From: Plotosus lineatus
Lineage: Eukaryota; Chordata; Actinopteri; Siluriformes; Plotosidae
Reading direction: 5' to 3'
NCBI GenBank assembly: GCA_024760905.1
Contig: CM045745.1
Coordinates: 10,085,282 to 10,149,281 of the forward strand
DNA length: 64,000 nt
The position numbers and the translations under genes were made by a program. The notes below the pieces were generated by a model. The model saw only the letters and a list, made by a program, of their open reading frames with translations, had not been told where the DNA came from and made no database searches. This document shows, piece by piece, positions 1-15,717 of this stretch. Position 1 is the first letter of the stretch; each line of letters begins with the position of its first letter.

Positions 1-745
1 CTGCGACTGTACAAGCCAATGCGACTGTACAAGCCAATGCTCCGAATCATCTTTTTAAGGACTTGTTCACAATTCTCTCTAGGCTTTCAACCACTGTTGT
101 TGCTACTTCATACAACACCAAGGACCAGGTTAATCTTGGGAGTAGGCCATGTTGGTAAATCCAGCACTTGAATTTTCCTGGTAGCCCTGACTTGTCTATC
201 TTGCTTAGACCATCTTGCACGTTTGTCTTCAGCTGTTTTACTTGTTCTCTGTCTCTCAAATTTGCATCAAACCACTTGCCTAGGCACTTTACTGGTTTTT
301 CTGAGAGAAATGGAATGGATTGGTTCTGTACCTTCAAGTCAAACCTGTTGCTGACTGATCCCTTGACAATGACCAAGCTTCTTGACTTTTTGGCATTGAA
401 GGACATTCTAGCCCACTCTACCAGTTTACTTAAGGCTGCAAGTATCCACCTAGCTTGGACTTGTGTAGATGTTGTGATGGTCATATCGTTCATAAAGCGT
501 CTACTGGATGGTTGTCTTATCCCTGATGCTGACAAGGGGCCTCTTGATTCTGTCTCTGCCGCCTTGATTATAAGGTTTATACTCATCACGAACAGGATTA
601 CTGAAATTGTGAAGCCTGTTACAATTCCCTTCTGCAGTGGTTGCCATTTCGTGGTGCATTCTGGTGTTGGCTTTCTCGGGTTCCTTAGTTTCCTCCCACA
701 GTGTCCATACTGACAGTCCCAGTCAGCCACAACATTCAAGTCCAG
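1..745 (-). mobile_element. LINE reverse transcriptase fragment
   Basis: A 230-codon minus-strand frame (739 to 47) reads like the C-terminal half of a non-LTR retrotransposon reverse transcriptase. It contains RFMNDMTITT, ARWILAALSKLVEWARMSF, KSRSLVI, EKPVKCLGKWFDANL and DKSGLPGKFKCWIYQHGLLP. Related fish LINE proteins have an FMDD-type box here, so the N in FMND is probably a lost catalytic Asp. The copy is cut by the window edge and lacks the upstream RT domain, so it is a dead fragment. I did not assign the clade. Confidence 0.75.
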
Positions 746-929
746 AATACTCTTGCTGTGAGACTACAGAGTCAGGTTCCCACCAAAAACATGGTTTAAT
801 TTACAACTTGCTGTTATTAATTCAATATGTCAATATGTCAGAGTAAAATGAACAACTCTGAATGTAAAAGATGTTGTGGTGTTGCTCAAATTTGTCAGAC
901 GAATATCATGATGATTACATGCTGTAGTC

Positions 930-1243
930 TGTGGGGCCAGTGGCATAGTGGTTAGGGTGCTGTGCTCATGATCGCGAGGTTGTGTGTTCAAATCCCAGTT
1001 AGACCCTCACTGTGTTAAGACCCCTGGACAAGGTCTTAACCACAAGTGTGCCTCTGTTCACCCTGCAGTATAAATGGGTACTAGTAAAAATATACTGGGA
1101 AGGTAACCTGCGATGGACTAGCTTCCTATCCAGGAGGTGTTGAACTCCTGGTCGCTTCACACTATGGAAACCAGGGATAAGCACTGGCCTGATGAGCCGC
1201 AATGGCTCAGGTGTAAAAAGCCCAAAGGACTTACTTTTTACAG
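930..1243 (+). repeat. tRNA-headed SINE, family A, copy 1
   Basis: The head has tRNA-like promoter boxes (GTGGTTAGGGTGCTG and a degenerate GTTCAAATCCC). The body reads through TATAAATGGGTACTAG and ends near AAAAAGCCCAAAGGAC. A 9-bp direct repeat (gctgtagtc) at 921-929 and 1244-1252 looks like its target-site duplication. Four more copies lie at 4.9, 35.4, 48.3 and 56.7 kb. Confidence 0.75.
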
Positions 1244-1640
1244 GCTGTAGTCAAGGCTAAAGTATTAGGGGTGATCACAAAAGCAATGCGATAGAAAAGC
1301 AGCTGATACGAATTGATTTTTCTGCATTTTCTTTTTTGCGAATTTTAAAATTCTCATTAAGATGTTTTGAGACTTAACATGCCAGTGAATATTTTTCAGC
1401 TTAAATATATATAATTGTGTGAGAGACACAAGAAGGTTGTATACTATATATGTATTTTTGCAACAGATTTGCTGGTTATTTGTAATTGATTTGTGGACGT
1501 TTGGCGAAAAAAGTGAATCTCCTATCCAATCAGTTGCATTTTGTTTGTTTTTTTCACAAACCATGCACTTTTTATTCGTATGCTATTAGCATAAATAAGA
1601 CACCAAAGAATACAAATGATGAAAAATTATATGGAATGCA
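1244..1640. other. AT-rich spacer, no gene seen
   Basis: This stretch lies between a SINE and a TIR element. The 99-codon minus frame at 1564-1265 has no recognisable domain and low-complexity composition. I see nothing to annotate. Confidence 0.5.
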
Positions 1641-2097
1641 GTAGGCCCTTGATTATTTGCGGTTTTACACTCACGGTCTGAGTACTCGCGGATTGCCAAG
1701 CAACTGACATGTCACTCAAATTCAGCCAATGGCTGTCCTCCTTCCTGCTGATTGGCATTCGCGCACAAGTTGTCAACAGGCCTTTCTTTTTTAGTGTGTT
1801 TAATTACCAGTTAAGCTCTATGATGCATCTCAAACGCTGTGCGTCTTCTCTGGCTAAGTGATAGAAAATGCTGGATGTCTCTTCTGAAGTAATAAGACTT
1901 TCTCCTGAAGAAATGACAGTTTCCTCTGAACTATTGTATTAAAGTCTTTTTCCCTTATTATTCCAGTACAGTATCTAAGTTAATGTTTAGAATGTTTGTG
2001 CGTGAGATTTTCTGCTCTGTAGCATGTTTAACAAATGATACCAAAAGGATAAACTTTATTACGCTTCATGTTTTTTGCATTGAACGTGACGTCGCCA

Positions 2098-2600
2098 AGA
2101 TGGCACTGCCTAGAGGGCAATGTCGCGGAGTTCTCAGAGTCAAATTGTTTCTTTGTTCATTTTAATTTGTTTTATTTGTTGTTTTGTTTGTTCATGTTTT
2201 GCACTATGCTCGTCTATGACCAGTCGACCCTACTACAGCTATGAGATCGGAGTCTTCGGGCAACTGAGCACGCTCAACTCCTATTTTGAACTAATATGCT
2301 ATGGTAGCTCAATGCTAGCCGAACCCGGCTAACGATAAACCCAGGCAGAGTTCTCAGAGTCTCCAGCGATTGGTTAGAAGTGGAAGGTTAACACTTCCGG
2401 TCATACTGCTTGAAAATGTTCAGTCCCTGCGAAACAAGATGGACGAGCTTCATGCTCAGATTGCAGCACAGAGGGATCTACAGGACTGCTCCATGCTGTG
2501 TTTCTGTGAAACATAACTCGAGGAGAGTACATCCGACGAGGCGATTGCACCAGTCGGCTACACGGCCTTCATCCCCTGCGATCCCAAGCGCCGGAGTCGT
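2098..2600 (+). mobile_element. LINE 5' region with endonuclease start
   Basis: After a 5' UTR-like tract comes a frame readable as LENVQSLRNKMDELHAQIAAQ, then the CSMLCFCET motif, typical of the start of an APE endonuclease in fish LINEs. In this copy the residue after CET is a stop (aca taa). A longer-preserved relative is at 34.17-34.76 kb. Confidence 0.6.
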
Positions 2601-2619
2601 CGTTAGGCCCGTTCCCGCC

Positions 2620-2850
2620 TGGGCTTATTGTTAGCCAGGGTGCGGCTAGCATTGAGTTACCACAGCATATTAGCTCAGGAGAGGAGTTGAGCGTGCTCAG
2701 TGCTAAACATCGAAGACTCCGATCTCATAGCTGTAGTAGGGCCGACTGGTCATAGATGAGCATAGTGCAAAACATGAACAAACAAAACAACAAATAAAAC
2801 AAATCAAAAGAAACAACATGACTCTGAGAACTCTGCCTGGGCTTATTGTT
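2620..2850 (-). repeat. inverted copy of LINE 5' UTR
   Basis: This segment (2700-2850) repeats 2130-2350 in reverse complement, including the tract around tatgagatcggagtcttcg, so the two form a large inverted repeat inside the same TIR element. Confidence 0.7.
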
Positions 2851-2897
2851 AGGAGGGGCCGGAACTGAACCCCCGCGAATATCGAGGGCCTACTGTA

Positions 2898-3265
2898 TTG
2901 TGGATGTCTGTAAGTCTCAAACTTTCTGTAAACTTTCTGCGTGACGGTCTCCAACTTGTTGCTTGGACTTGCGAACAAAATATGAATAATTTGCGAGAAA
3001 AACGGCAACTTTGCGACCTTCTCATGACGAGCGGACTATTTGGGAACAGTTTGAGATCACACTGCATTAAAGCCTGGTTTTGTGACATTCCTGGAACTTT
3101 CAAGCACGTTTGAAAATTTTCGTGATGAGTTTACGAACTGGATGACCAATGTGATGTCACAAGTGTTGCGCAACAAATTTGAAAATAAAAAATGACAGTT
3201 GCTGTTTGGATCACACCTCTAGTGTGATGAGCCCCTTAGAGTGTGTGACATTTTTGGGCCAGGCG
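2898..3265. other. unassigned spacer
   Basis: Short overlapping frames occur on both strands but none resembles a known protein. No clear repeat match appears elsewhere in the window. Confidence 0.4.
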
Positions 3266-3279
3266 GTACATCATGAGCA

Positions 3280-3879
3280 CTTCTTCTTCTTCCTCTTTTC
3301 TTTTCGGATTTTCCCTTCAGGGATCGCCACAGCAAATCATCTGCCTCCATCTCACCCTATCCTTTGCATCTTCTACTCTTATTCCAACTACTTTCATGTC
3401 CTCCTTCACCACATCCATAAATCTTCTCTTTGGTCTTCCTCTAGGCCTTCTGCCTGGTAGTTCCAACCTCAGTATCCTACTACCAATATACTCACTATCC
3501 CTCCTCTGTACATGTCCAAACCATCTCAATCTAGCCTCTCTGACTTTGTCTCCAAAACCTCTTACATGTGCTGTCCCTCTGATGTGCTCATTCCTGATCC
3601 TATCCATCCTCGTTACTCCCAAAGAGAACCTCAACATTTTCATCTCTGCTACCTCCAGCTCTGCCTCCTGCCTTTTCCTCAGCGCCACTGTTTCTAAACC
3701 ATACAACATCGCTGGCCTCAACACTGTCTTGTACACTTTTCCTTTCATTCTTGCCGATACCCTCCTATCACACATCACACCGGACACTTTTCTCCAACCA
3801 TTCCAACCTGCCTGCACACGCTTCTTCACCTCTTTTCCACACTCTCCATCGCTCTGGATTGTTGAGCCGAAGTACTTAA
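3280..3879 (-). mobile_element. RTE-type LINE, 3' end copy
   Basis: The minus frame 3829-3317 gives the RTE C-terminal region: VKKRVQAGWNGWRKVSGVMC, MLYGLETVAL, RLRWFGHVQRRD and [20 protein letters not shown], ending RWRQMICCGDP. A 14-bp target duplication (gtacatcatgagca) flanks it at 3266-3279 and 3880-3893. It is a 5'-truncated insertion. Confidence 0.88.
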
Positions 3880-3893
3880 GTACATCATGAGCA

Positions 3894-4714
3894 AATATAT
3901 TTATAAATATTTTCTATTCGTTTCTGCATTATTTCACACTTTTTAAACCAGAGAAGGGGCAACGTGATAATCAAAATGGATGTTTATCAAAGAATGTTGT
4001 AATACCTGTAATTTGTATAAGAATCCCAAATGGTGGAACAGAAATGTGGTTGTTCCACAAGTAAATTGCAAGTCTTGCTTTAAAGAGCACTTTATAGATT
4101 TATAGATTGCATTCTTGACTGTGCCATGGCTATCTGTGTTTGGTAGGGATACAAGAGAATTAAACTGTCTGTGCTCTTTATCCTCTGTCCCTTCTCTCCT
4201 ATCAATCACAATGACACTGGCCAATTGGGAGTATTTGTGAAGGCATGTGCATGGAAAGGCAGCGAACACAGCATGAGCAGCAGTTTGAAAAGTGGCTGCG
4301 TGATTTTCAAACCTTCCATTGCTGGTTGCTTTTGTATGATGAGGAGAGTTGACTAGTGAGTGGGACCAAATTTGGTATAAAAAATGTGTAGGAACAAAGA
4401 AAGAGACAGAGAGAATTGCAGTGTTGTCCTTTTTATATTGAATGTATTTCTTACTCAGTTGAATGTTTGTTTCTGCGCTATGAAAAAAGGCTTCCGGCCA
4501 AAAATGCTACTTTTCACTCTTAATCTGTTTGTTTAACCCTTCTAAATTAAAAAAAAAAAGTATACTTAGTTGGGTGGTGACAGATTTAACATCTTGGAAA
4601 GGTTCATTAAAATATATTTGTAATCTTTGAAAATATGCCAAGAAATGTTGGTTTAAAAGAAATAATAATAACATGACAATCATCCTTTACTCATCTGCCA
4701 CTTAATCTTACTAT
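3894..4714. other. unassigned AT-rich spacer
   Basis: No gene, RNA or repeat family can be named. There is a poly(A) run near 4547. Frames at 4269-3943 (minus) and 4171-4356 (plus) lack domains. Confidence 0.4.
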
Positions 4715-5225
4715 TAGGGCCGCAGGGAGGTTGGCGCCTACCATTGCGTGTGAACACTCACATCCACACCAAGGGCGATTTGGAAAAGCCAATTAACGTA
4801 ATGTTCAAGTCTTTGGAATGTGGAAGGAAACTGGAGTACTCTGAGGAAACCCATACAAGCTTGGAGGTAAGGTAAGTCTGTTGGGTTTTTACACCCGAGC
4901 CTAGTGGCTGATCAGGCCGGTGCTTATCCCCGGTTTCTGTAGCGTGAAGCGACCAGGAAGTTGAACTCCTCCTGGATGGGACGCTAGTCCATCCCAGGTT
5001 ACCTTCCCAGTATATTTTACTGGTACCCATTTATACTGCTGGGTGAACAGAGGCACACTTGTGGTTGAGACCTTGCCCAGGGGTCTTAGCACAGTGGGGG
5101 TCTCAGTGGAATTTGAACTCACAACCTCCCGATCATGAGCCCAACACTCTAACCACTACACCACCAGCCCCACATACAAGCATGGAGAGAACATCTAAAC
5201 TTCAGGACCTTCTTGCTCTTCATGC
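4715..5225 (-). repeat. SINE family C, split by SINE A
   Basis: The body (4715-4866) and head (5173-5225, ending in the aggaccttcttgct signature) belong to a common fish repeat whose plus version reads cagcaagaaggtcctgggtt. It is interrupted by a family A SINE. Confidence 0.7.
4867..5172 (-). repeat. SINE family A, copy 2, nested
   Basis: It is the reverse complement of the 930-1243 repeat. A 15-bp duplication with one mismatch (catacaagcNtggag; 4852-4866 and 5173-5187) flanks it and lies within SINE C sequence, so A jumped into C. Confidence 0.8.
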
Positions 5226-5283
5226 TTTTGTTTCGCAGCAATTATCAAAAGAAAGTGCACAAAAGACAACTAAGGAATTTGGT

Positions 5284-6040
5284 GTCCTGTACCTTTTTCC
5301 AGAGGGGAAAATGGAGAAAAGGAGGCGTCCAGGATGTGTGAGGTCCCTGATAATTCCACTGGCTCTCCTCTGAAGTCTGTCAGTTTAAATGTCACTGAGG
5401 GAGGGGAGTGGCATTCCAATCACCCGCTCTTCCGTCCACACCAGCCGTTGCAAGGCCTTCCTGTCCTCTGCAGTAGAGATATTGAACCACACTGTAAAGC
5501 AGTAGGTCAAGAGGCTCTCTGTGGTGGAGCAGTAAAGGTTTGTCAGTAGAGGGGCTTGTGGGAGCTTCCTGAGGAAGTGCATCCTTTGTTGTGCTTTCTC
5601 CACCTGGTGGTAGATGTTCGTGGTCCAGGCGAAGTCGACAGAGATGTGGACTCCAAAAAACTTGAAGCACTACGTACACCCTTTCTACCTGCTCTCCATT
5701 CATGTAAACGACAGGGTGCTCAGCTTGTTTCAATCTCCTTACGTCTATTATCATCGCCTTGGTTTTAGATGTGTTTAGTTGCAGTTATTGTTGTCAAGCC
5801 ATCGCCACAGATGGAGGACCTCTGTAGGCTGACTTGTTGTTATCCTTGATTAAATCTTTGACGGTGATGTTATCAGTGAATTAGACTATGGTGTTGCTGG
5901 TGTGAGTGGGGGAACAGTCATGTGTTAAGCGGGAGAAAAAGAGGGGGCTCAGAACACACTCCAGTGGTGTTCCTATGGAGGCTGACTTGTTGTTATCCAT
6001 GATCAAATCTACGACGGTGGTGTTATCAGTAACGTAATTA
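5284..6040 (-). mobile_element. L2/Rex-like LINE RT fragment
   Basis: Two minus frames (5754-5392 and 5603-5385) together encode a LINE C-terminal RT segment with KAQQRMHFLRKL, TTESLLTYCFTVWF and DRKALQRLVWTEERVIG. The two frames imply at least one frameshift. About 60 bp is duplicated internally (5825-5885 and 5975-6035, gctgacttgttgttatcc). Confidence 0.7.
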
Positions 6041-6054
6041 GAAGAAGATTATTT

Positions 6055-6320
6055 TTAATTCATTCACTCATTTTCTAAGCCGCTGCCAAGGGGAGGCTGG
6101 TGCCCATCTCAGTCAACTCTAGGCAAAGCCGGAGCACACCCTGAACAGCTCACCAGGCCATTGCAGGGCCAACACATATACAACCTTTCACCTTCACATC
6201 TACACCTAGGGACAATTTGGAATAGCCAATTTGCCTTATTTGTATGTTTTTTGACTGTGGGGGGGAAAAAATGAAGTTACACAGGAAGTTCTTGACGTGA
6301 GGCGGACGTGCTCATCACTT
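6055..6320 (-). repeat. SINE family C copy
   Basis: The text runs from cattttctaagccgctgcc to cttgacgtgaggcggacgtgc, the reversed body and head of the family C repeat. Confidence 0.6.
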
Positions 6321-6442
6321 TTCCACCTTGACATCAAACATAAATGTTATATTTGATTAATTATTAAAATCTACACCTTTTATGGTGTTACTGTGATGAA
6401 ATATGCATAATATTTAAGTGGGCATCCAAATGTTGGTTCATA

Positions 6443-6765
6443 TTCTGTAACCGCTTAATCCTAATTAGGGTCGCAGGGAGGCTGACGCCTTCCCAGCCGA
6501 CTCCGGGAGAGGGCAGAGTACACCCTGGACAGCTCGCCAGGCCATCACAGGGTTATCAAAGGCGGGCCATGTCTCTCACTGTCTATGGTGGGAGGCATGT
6601 AAAAGAACCATTGCTGTCTTTCGTAAAGAGTAGGCTGCAAAGCCGTCTGCGTGTTTCTGGGGACAAGTAGCAAGCGTTCCTGCGTTCCCGCGTCCCGGTT
6701 AATCTTCTCCGGAAGAGACCAATTGCTACACTACCATACGGGGATAAGATATGATGATGATGACC
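6443..6765. repeat. chimeric SINE family B copy
   Basis: The first half (6443-6553) is the family B body in minus orientation. The second half (from gggttatcaaaggcgggcc, 6551) is the same family in plus orientation. The junction makes a head-to-head rearranged copy. Confidence 0.65.
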
Positions 6766-7724
6766 AAGTCAACTTCTCCTCCTGTCAGCCATTGTGGGCG
6801 TGAAAAATTCAAACTCAAATGTATTGTGGGACAGCGGTGGCTTGCTGGTGTCCATTTGTTAGCATGTTATGAACATGTTAGTTTTTCTTTATTCCATAAT
6901 TAGATTCTCACTCCCATCACGCTCCTTGGGGATGTGCAATATTACATATGTTAGCAATAACATACCTACGAAATTGTAATAATAATAGTACAGCACTGAA
7001 ATTTTTGACAGTGTAACTGTGAACGGATTTTAGGAAAAATGACTGGCCTTTATGAATACGTTTATTTAACATATTCTGACATCACGTAACAGAGCTATGT
7101 AAATAATAAGGTAATACCTTTCGATTTTATACCCCCCGTGTCACTGTGCACGGTATGTATGCTGTGAATGCGTGCTATAGGTTGACCACATGCTATGTGA
7201 TGTTTGTATGGGTTCAATATTTTGATGAAAACTAGTTGGATTTGTTACTTCAACTGGTTGTTCTGTTCATATTGTCCGTCCTGTGGCTAACCACACACAC
7301 ACACACACAAGCCTGTCTTTGCACTGTATAAGTGTAACTGATTGTTGGTAATAGACTGGATGGTTTGAGTATTTTTGAAGTCGTTAATCTTGGGATTTTC
7401 ATGCAAAACAGTTTCAGGAGTTCATCCAGCAAGAAGTATTTGGACAAGACACCGTGTGGATGAGAACGGTCTGAGAAAAATGATAAAAAAAAAGTTCAAA
7501 AGGAAGGAATTGGTAGCTGAAATGGCAAATATTTATTACAGCAGTGAACAGAAAAGCGTCACAATACTCAAGACTTTAAATTTTGAGGAGGAAATTTGGG
7601 GCCACAAAAGCTAAAGACCACTGTGGGTCTTTGGGTTGCCACTTTCAAAGAGTAAAAATATTACGGGACATTTTTGGGAGATGTTTAGACTGTCCCCCAT
7701 ATGAGACTGCCCCATATTACAAGG
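6766..7724. other. unassigned spacer
   Basis: It holds a short CA run (7292-7308) and no recognisable gene. Frames at 7375-7614 and 7447-7250 have no domain signature. Confidence 0.4.
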
Positions 7725-7731
7725 AGCAAGT

Positions 7732-8132
7732 CTTCTTCTTCTTGTTCTTTTACTTTCGGCTGCTCCCTTCAGGGGTCGCCACAGCAAATCATCTGTCTCC
7801 ATCTCACCCTGTCCTCTGCATCTTCTTTTCTGACTCCAACGCCCTTCATGTCTTCCTTCACCACATCCATAAATCTCTTCTTTGGTCTTCCTCTAGGCCT
7901 TCTGCCTGGTAGTTCCAACCTCAGCATCCTACTACCAATATATTCACTATCCCTCCTCTGTACATGTCCAAACCATCTCAATCTAGCCTCTCTGACTTTG
8001 TCTCCAAAACATCTTACATGGGCTGTCCCTCTGATGTACTCATTTCTGATCCTATCCATCCTCGTTACTCCCAAAGAGAACCTCAACATTTTCATCTCCG
8101 CTACCTCCAGCTCTGACTCCTGTCTTTTCCCC
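7732..8132 (-). mobile_element. RTE-type LINE, 3' end copy
   Basis: The minus frame ending at 7769 carries KRQESELEVAEMKMLRFSLG, RLRWFGHVQRRD, LPGRRPRGRPKKRFMDVVK and RWRQMICCGDP. A possible 7-bp duplication (agcaagt) sits at 7725-7731 and 8133-8139. Only the last ~130 codons remain. Confidence 0.85.
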
Positions 8133-8149
8133 AGCAAGTAACAAGTGTA

Positions 8150-8560
8150 AAACTGAGATCCAGTCCTGATGGATAAGAACAGTTGAACCCATCCTGCCTT
8201 ATTCCAGCAGGTCAGGCTGGTTATGTGTGGGAAATGTTTCCTTGACACATCTTGGAACCATTAATATTAATCAAGCATTACTGGAATGCTACAGCTTGAG
8301 TATTGCGCTTGACCATGTGCATCCTTTTATGGCAGCAATTTATCCATCTTCTAATAGCTACTTCCTGGCAGATAATGTGCCATGTCTGAAAGCACAAGTC
8401 TCAGTTCACTCAGCTTGATTGTAATTTCAGTGGCCTTCCCTTTCAGCAGATCTAAATCTGATGAAGCATCTTTTGGGATGTAGTAGAACTTAAGACTCAC
8501 AAACTGCACTTTACATTTGCAGTGATGCATCACGTCTGTCATGCACCCAGTATTATATTG
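8150..8560 (+). mobile_element. DNA transposon relic (Tc1-like)
   Basis: The plus strand around 8330-8460 reads like a decayed transposase end: the TACTTCCTGGCAGATAATGT stretch resembles the Tc1 segment that normally contains a QDNAPCH motif, followed by a damaged SPDLNP-type region. No open frame survives. Confidence 0.45.
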
Positions 8561-8592
8561 GCCCTTTTAATTAGTTGCTAGTAAGTTCAGTT

Positions 8593-8911
8593 AATTTTCC
8601 GCAACCGCTTAACCCTAATTAGGGTAAAGGGGAGGCTGGCGCCCATCTCAGCCGACTTCAGGCGAGGGCAGAGTACACCCTGGACAGCTCGCCAGGCCAT
8701 CTGACAGCTTTGCAGCCTCCACTTTACGAAAGTCAACAATGATTCTTTTACATACCTCACACCATAGACAGTGAGGGACATGGCCGGCCTTTGATAACCC
8801 AGTTAGCTGCACTGGTGGGGACAGTGGTAACCTTGTGGAGAGTGGGACTCAAACCTCCAACCTTTGGATCAGCGATCTAGCGCTCTATACCACTAGGCCA
8901 CCACTGCCCCA
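8593..8911 (-). repeat. SINE family B copy
   Basis: Full copy in minus orientation. The body starts at ccgcttaaccctaattaggg. The tRNA-like head ends with atctagcgctctataccac and taggccaccactgcccc. Confidence 0.75.
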
Positions 8912-8935
8912 TTGCTGGTAAGTGTTACGATTAAA

Positions 8936-9130
8936 ATGGCACAGTGCCTTAGTGGTTATCGCATCTGCCTCATATCAAGAAGGCTTTTGATTCCCAACAC
9001 AGCCGTTTCTGTGTGGAGTTTGCATGTTCTCCCCATACTTCCATGGGTTTCATCCGGGTACTCCGATTTCCTCCAACAGTGCAAAAACATGCACAGTAGG
9101 CAAATAGACTGTTTGAAATCAGGTTATAAC
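8936..9130 (+). repeat. SINE family C copy
   Basis: Head ggcacagtgccttagtggtt, then the conserved ttctgtgtggagtttgcatg box. The 3' part is lost. Confidence 0.65.
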
Positions 9131-9398
9131 GAACTATGTAAATAAAAAAATAATAATACAAATAAAAACATCGAATAAATAATTTTCCACCAAGGTTCTG
9201 AAGAGGGGAAAAAAAAAAATCCAACTCACCCTCCAAAGCAAGGGAGGGCGCTGTAGTTAAATTTTTATTCCGGTTCAAAGGTCACACGTTGTTCTTCCTT
9301 TCCTGGCGGCAAGGCACGCGACTGGGCTTCTGAAACAGAAGCTTTTTGAATGAATAGTTATTTTTGGCTGTATTGAATTTTGATTTACCTTTCTAAAC
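9131..9398 (+). promoter_or_regulatory. SNRPF: SNRPF upstream region and 5' UTR
   Basis: This is the likely promoter and 5' UTR of SNRPF, placed only by its position before the ATG at 9399. The part after about 9290 is less AT-rich than its surroundings. I see no clear TATA box and cannot place the transcription start. Confidence 0.4.
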
Positions 9399-13524
<4,126 letters not shown>

Positions 13525-13657
13525 TGTCTGGTTTTGGGTGAAAATTAATGGTTTATTTAGATTGTTTTAGTTGTGTGTGTGAAGGTTAGTTGTTTTGTTG
13601 TTAATTCATGTGTTTTTTTTTACACTATGAAAGCATATTTTTTTGCACAATGATGCG

Positions 13658-13663
13658 AATAAA
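13658..13663 (+). promoter_or_regulatory. SNRPF: SNRPF poly(A) signal AATAAA
   Basis: Canonical hexamer 134 bp after the stop codon, in a T-rich 3' UTR. Confidence 0.75.
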
Positions 13664-14529
13664 AGTATGCATTTTGTACTTTGCTTGTTTTCTTGAATGC
13701 GTTGAGATGATCAATGACCTCATCCATTGAATTTGGCCAAATTGTACGCGATGTTTAAAAAAATATTAAAACTACTATTGGAGTTGTATACAGTGATCCC
13801 TCGCTACTTCATGCTTCAGTTTCTGCGGCTTCAGTGCATCGCAGGTTTTTCAAAAATAGTCATCGAAAAATAGGGAAGAAGTTAAAGAAAATTGCAAAAC
13901 AAGGCCAATTATGCAAAAAAAAAAACCCCCAAACAAACAAAACTACTTACATTTTTATGTGACGTGCGCATGTGTGTGCACTTATATTTTGTTTACATCT
14001 TAGGCATTATTTTTGAATGTTTAATTGTTATTATAAGTATTTGTAGCAGGGGTCAGGAACCTATGGCTCGCGAGCCAGATGTGGCCCTTTTGATGACTGT
14101 ATCTGGCTCTCAGAGAAATCAGGTGGCCTTTCTTAACAGAATAAAGAATACATAATTTCACTGTCATTTCAATAAAAATACAACAAAGCCATCAAATAAA
14201 ACAAAAACAGATGGATAAATCTCACGCATTTAAATCTATACATCTATTTTCAATGCCACATCACTGTGGTGCGAAGCAGAGAGCCAATCCTTTCTGTACG
14301 CCAGTGTGTGGGCGGGTCCGATACCTTGAAACTCTAATTTTATTGGCTGATAACAGCCATAGACTGCGCATGTTGTTTTTGAGTAAAGAGGAAAATTTCC
14401 CTTGTTTTGATCAGCTTATTTGCATAAAGCCAAGCACAGCTGGCAACAAACACAAATGGACAGACATGGAAAAACTTCAACCCGCAGACCAACTGATTGC
14501 CAAAACTTGGGATGCGCTTCCAGCTTCCA

Positions 14530-15688
14530 TCAGCTGCTGTAAACAACTTTGTGAGAAAAGATCAACAGTTGGAAACATTATTAGAAAATGGAAGAAGTAT
14601 AACATCACTGACAACCTCCCTAGGAGTGGCGCTCCATGCAAGATCTCACCTCGTGAGGTTCAAAGGATCCTGAGAACAGTGAGTAATCAGCCCAGAACTA
14701 CACGGCAGGAACTGGTCAATGATTTGAAGACGGCGGGAACCACCGTCACAAAGATGACAATAACTAACACACTACGTCGTCATGAGATGAAATCCCGCAT
14801 TGTCCGAAAGGTTCCCCTACTAAACAAAAAACATGTAAAGGCCCGTCTGAAATATGCTGAAGACCAACTGGACGATCCAGAGGAGGATTGGGAGAATGTG
14901 ATGTGGTCAGATGAGACCAAAATTGAACTTTTTGGTTTAAACAGCACTCGCCGAGTTTGGAGGAAGAAAAATACTGAGTTGCATCCCAAGAACACAATAC
15001 CTACTGTGAAGCATGGTGGTGGACGCATCATGCTTTGGGGATGCTTTTCTGCAAAAGGGACAGGAAGACTGCACCGTATCAATGGCAACATGAATGGGGC
15101 CATGTATTGTGAGATTTGGGGTAAAAATCTCCTTCCCTCGGTCAGAACATTAAAGATGAAACATGGCTGAGTCTTCCAGCATGATAACGATCCAAAGCAC
15201 ACAGCCAAGAAAACCAAGGAGTGGCTCCGTAAAAAGCATATCAAGGTTCTGGAGTGGCCTAGCCAGTCTCCAGACCTCAACCCAATCGAAAACCTGTGGA
15301 GGGAGTTAAAACATCGAGTTACCAAGCGACAGCCCTCAAACATCTCAGCTCTCGAGAAGATCTGTGCAGAGGAGTGGGACAAAATACCAACTAAAGTGTG
15401 TGTAGACCTGGTCAACAACTACAGGAACCGTTTGACCTCCATCATTGCCAACCAAGGCGACATTACAAAGTATTAAAAGTAACTTTTGCTGTCTGCCCAA
15501 TACTTATTAGCCTCCCATTTTCACAAATAAATTGTTTAAAAATCATACAATGTGATTTCCTGGATTTTTTTACATTCTGTCTCTCAAGCTTGATGTGTAC
15601 CTATGATGAAAATTACAAATCTCTCTTATCTTTATAAATGGGTGAACTTGCACATTTTTACGTTGCCCAAAACTTATTGGCCTCACTG
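14530..15688 (+). mobile_element. Tc1-like transposase with nonsense codon
   Basis: The frame continues out of hAT sequence into Tc1: [20 protein letters not shown] (paired-type HTH), then VMWSDETK (first catalytic Asp), then a TGA at 15168-15170 where Tc1 proteins have a Trp, then [11 protein letters not shown] (second Asp) and [12 protein letters not shown] (Glu). It ends near TAATAA-like sequence at about 15474. The 3' TIR ends CACTG at 15688 before TA. The 5' TIR is missing. Not functional. Confidence 0.85.
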
Positions 15689-15717
15689 TATGTATATATA
15701 TATATATATTATATATA

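Larger units (their letters stand above)
1641..2897. mobile_element. Tigger-like TIR element carrying LINE pieces
   Basis: The left end reads CAGTAGGCCCTTGATTATTT. The right end is its approximate reverse complement (cgcgaatatcgagggcctactg). These are Tigger/pogo-type ends. The interior holds two inverted copies of a LINE 5' segment. A right-end fragment of the same family appears near 46.45-46.48 kb. Confidence 0.6.

Noticed and set aside
933..1240. CRISPR-like repeats in the window
   Set aside because: Repeats are dispersed, long and in both orientations; no regular spacers. The DNA is eukaryotic.
14211..15170. 319-codon frame as a host gene
   Set aside because: It is a chance fusion of a hAT segment and a Tc1 transposase; the Tc1 reading continues after an in-frame stop.
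14780..15418. 212-codon minus frame
   Set aside because: Antisense shadow of the Tc1 transposase.
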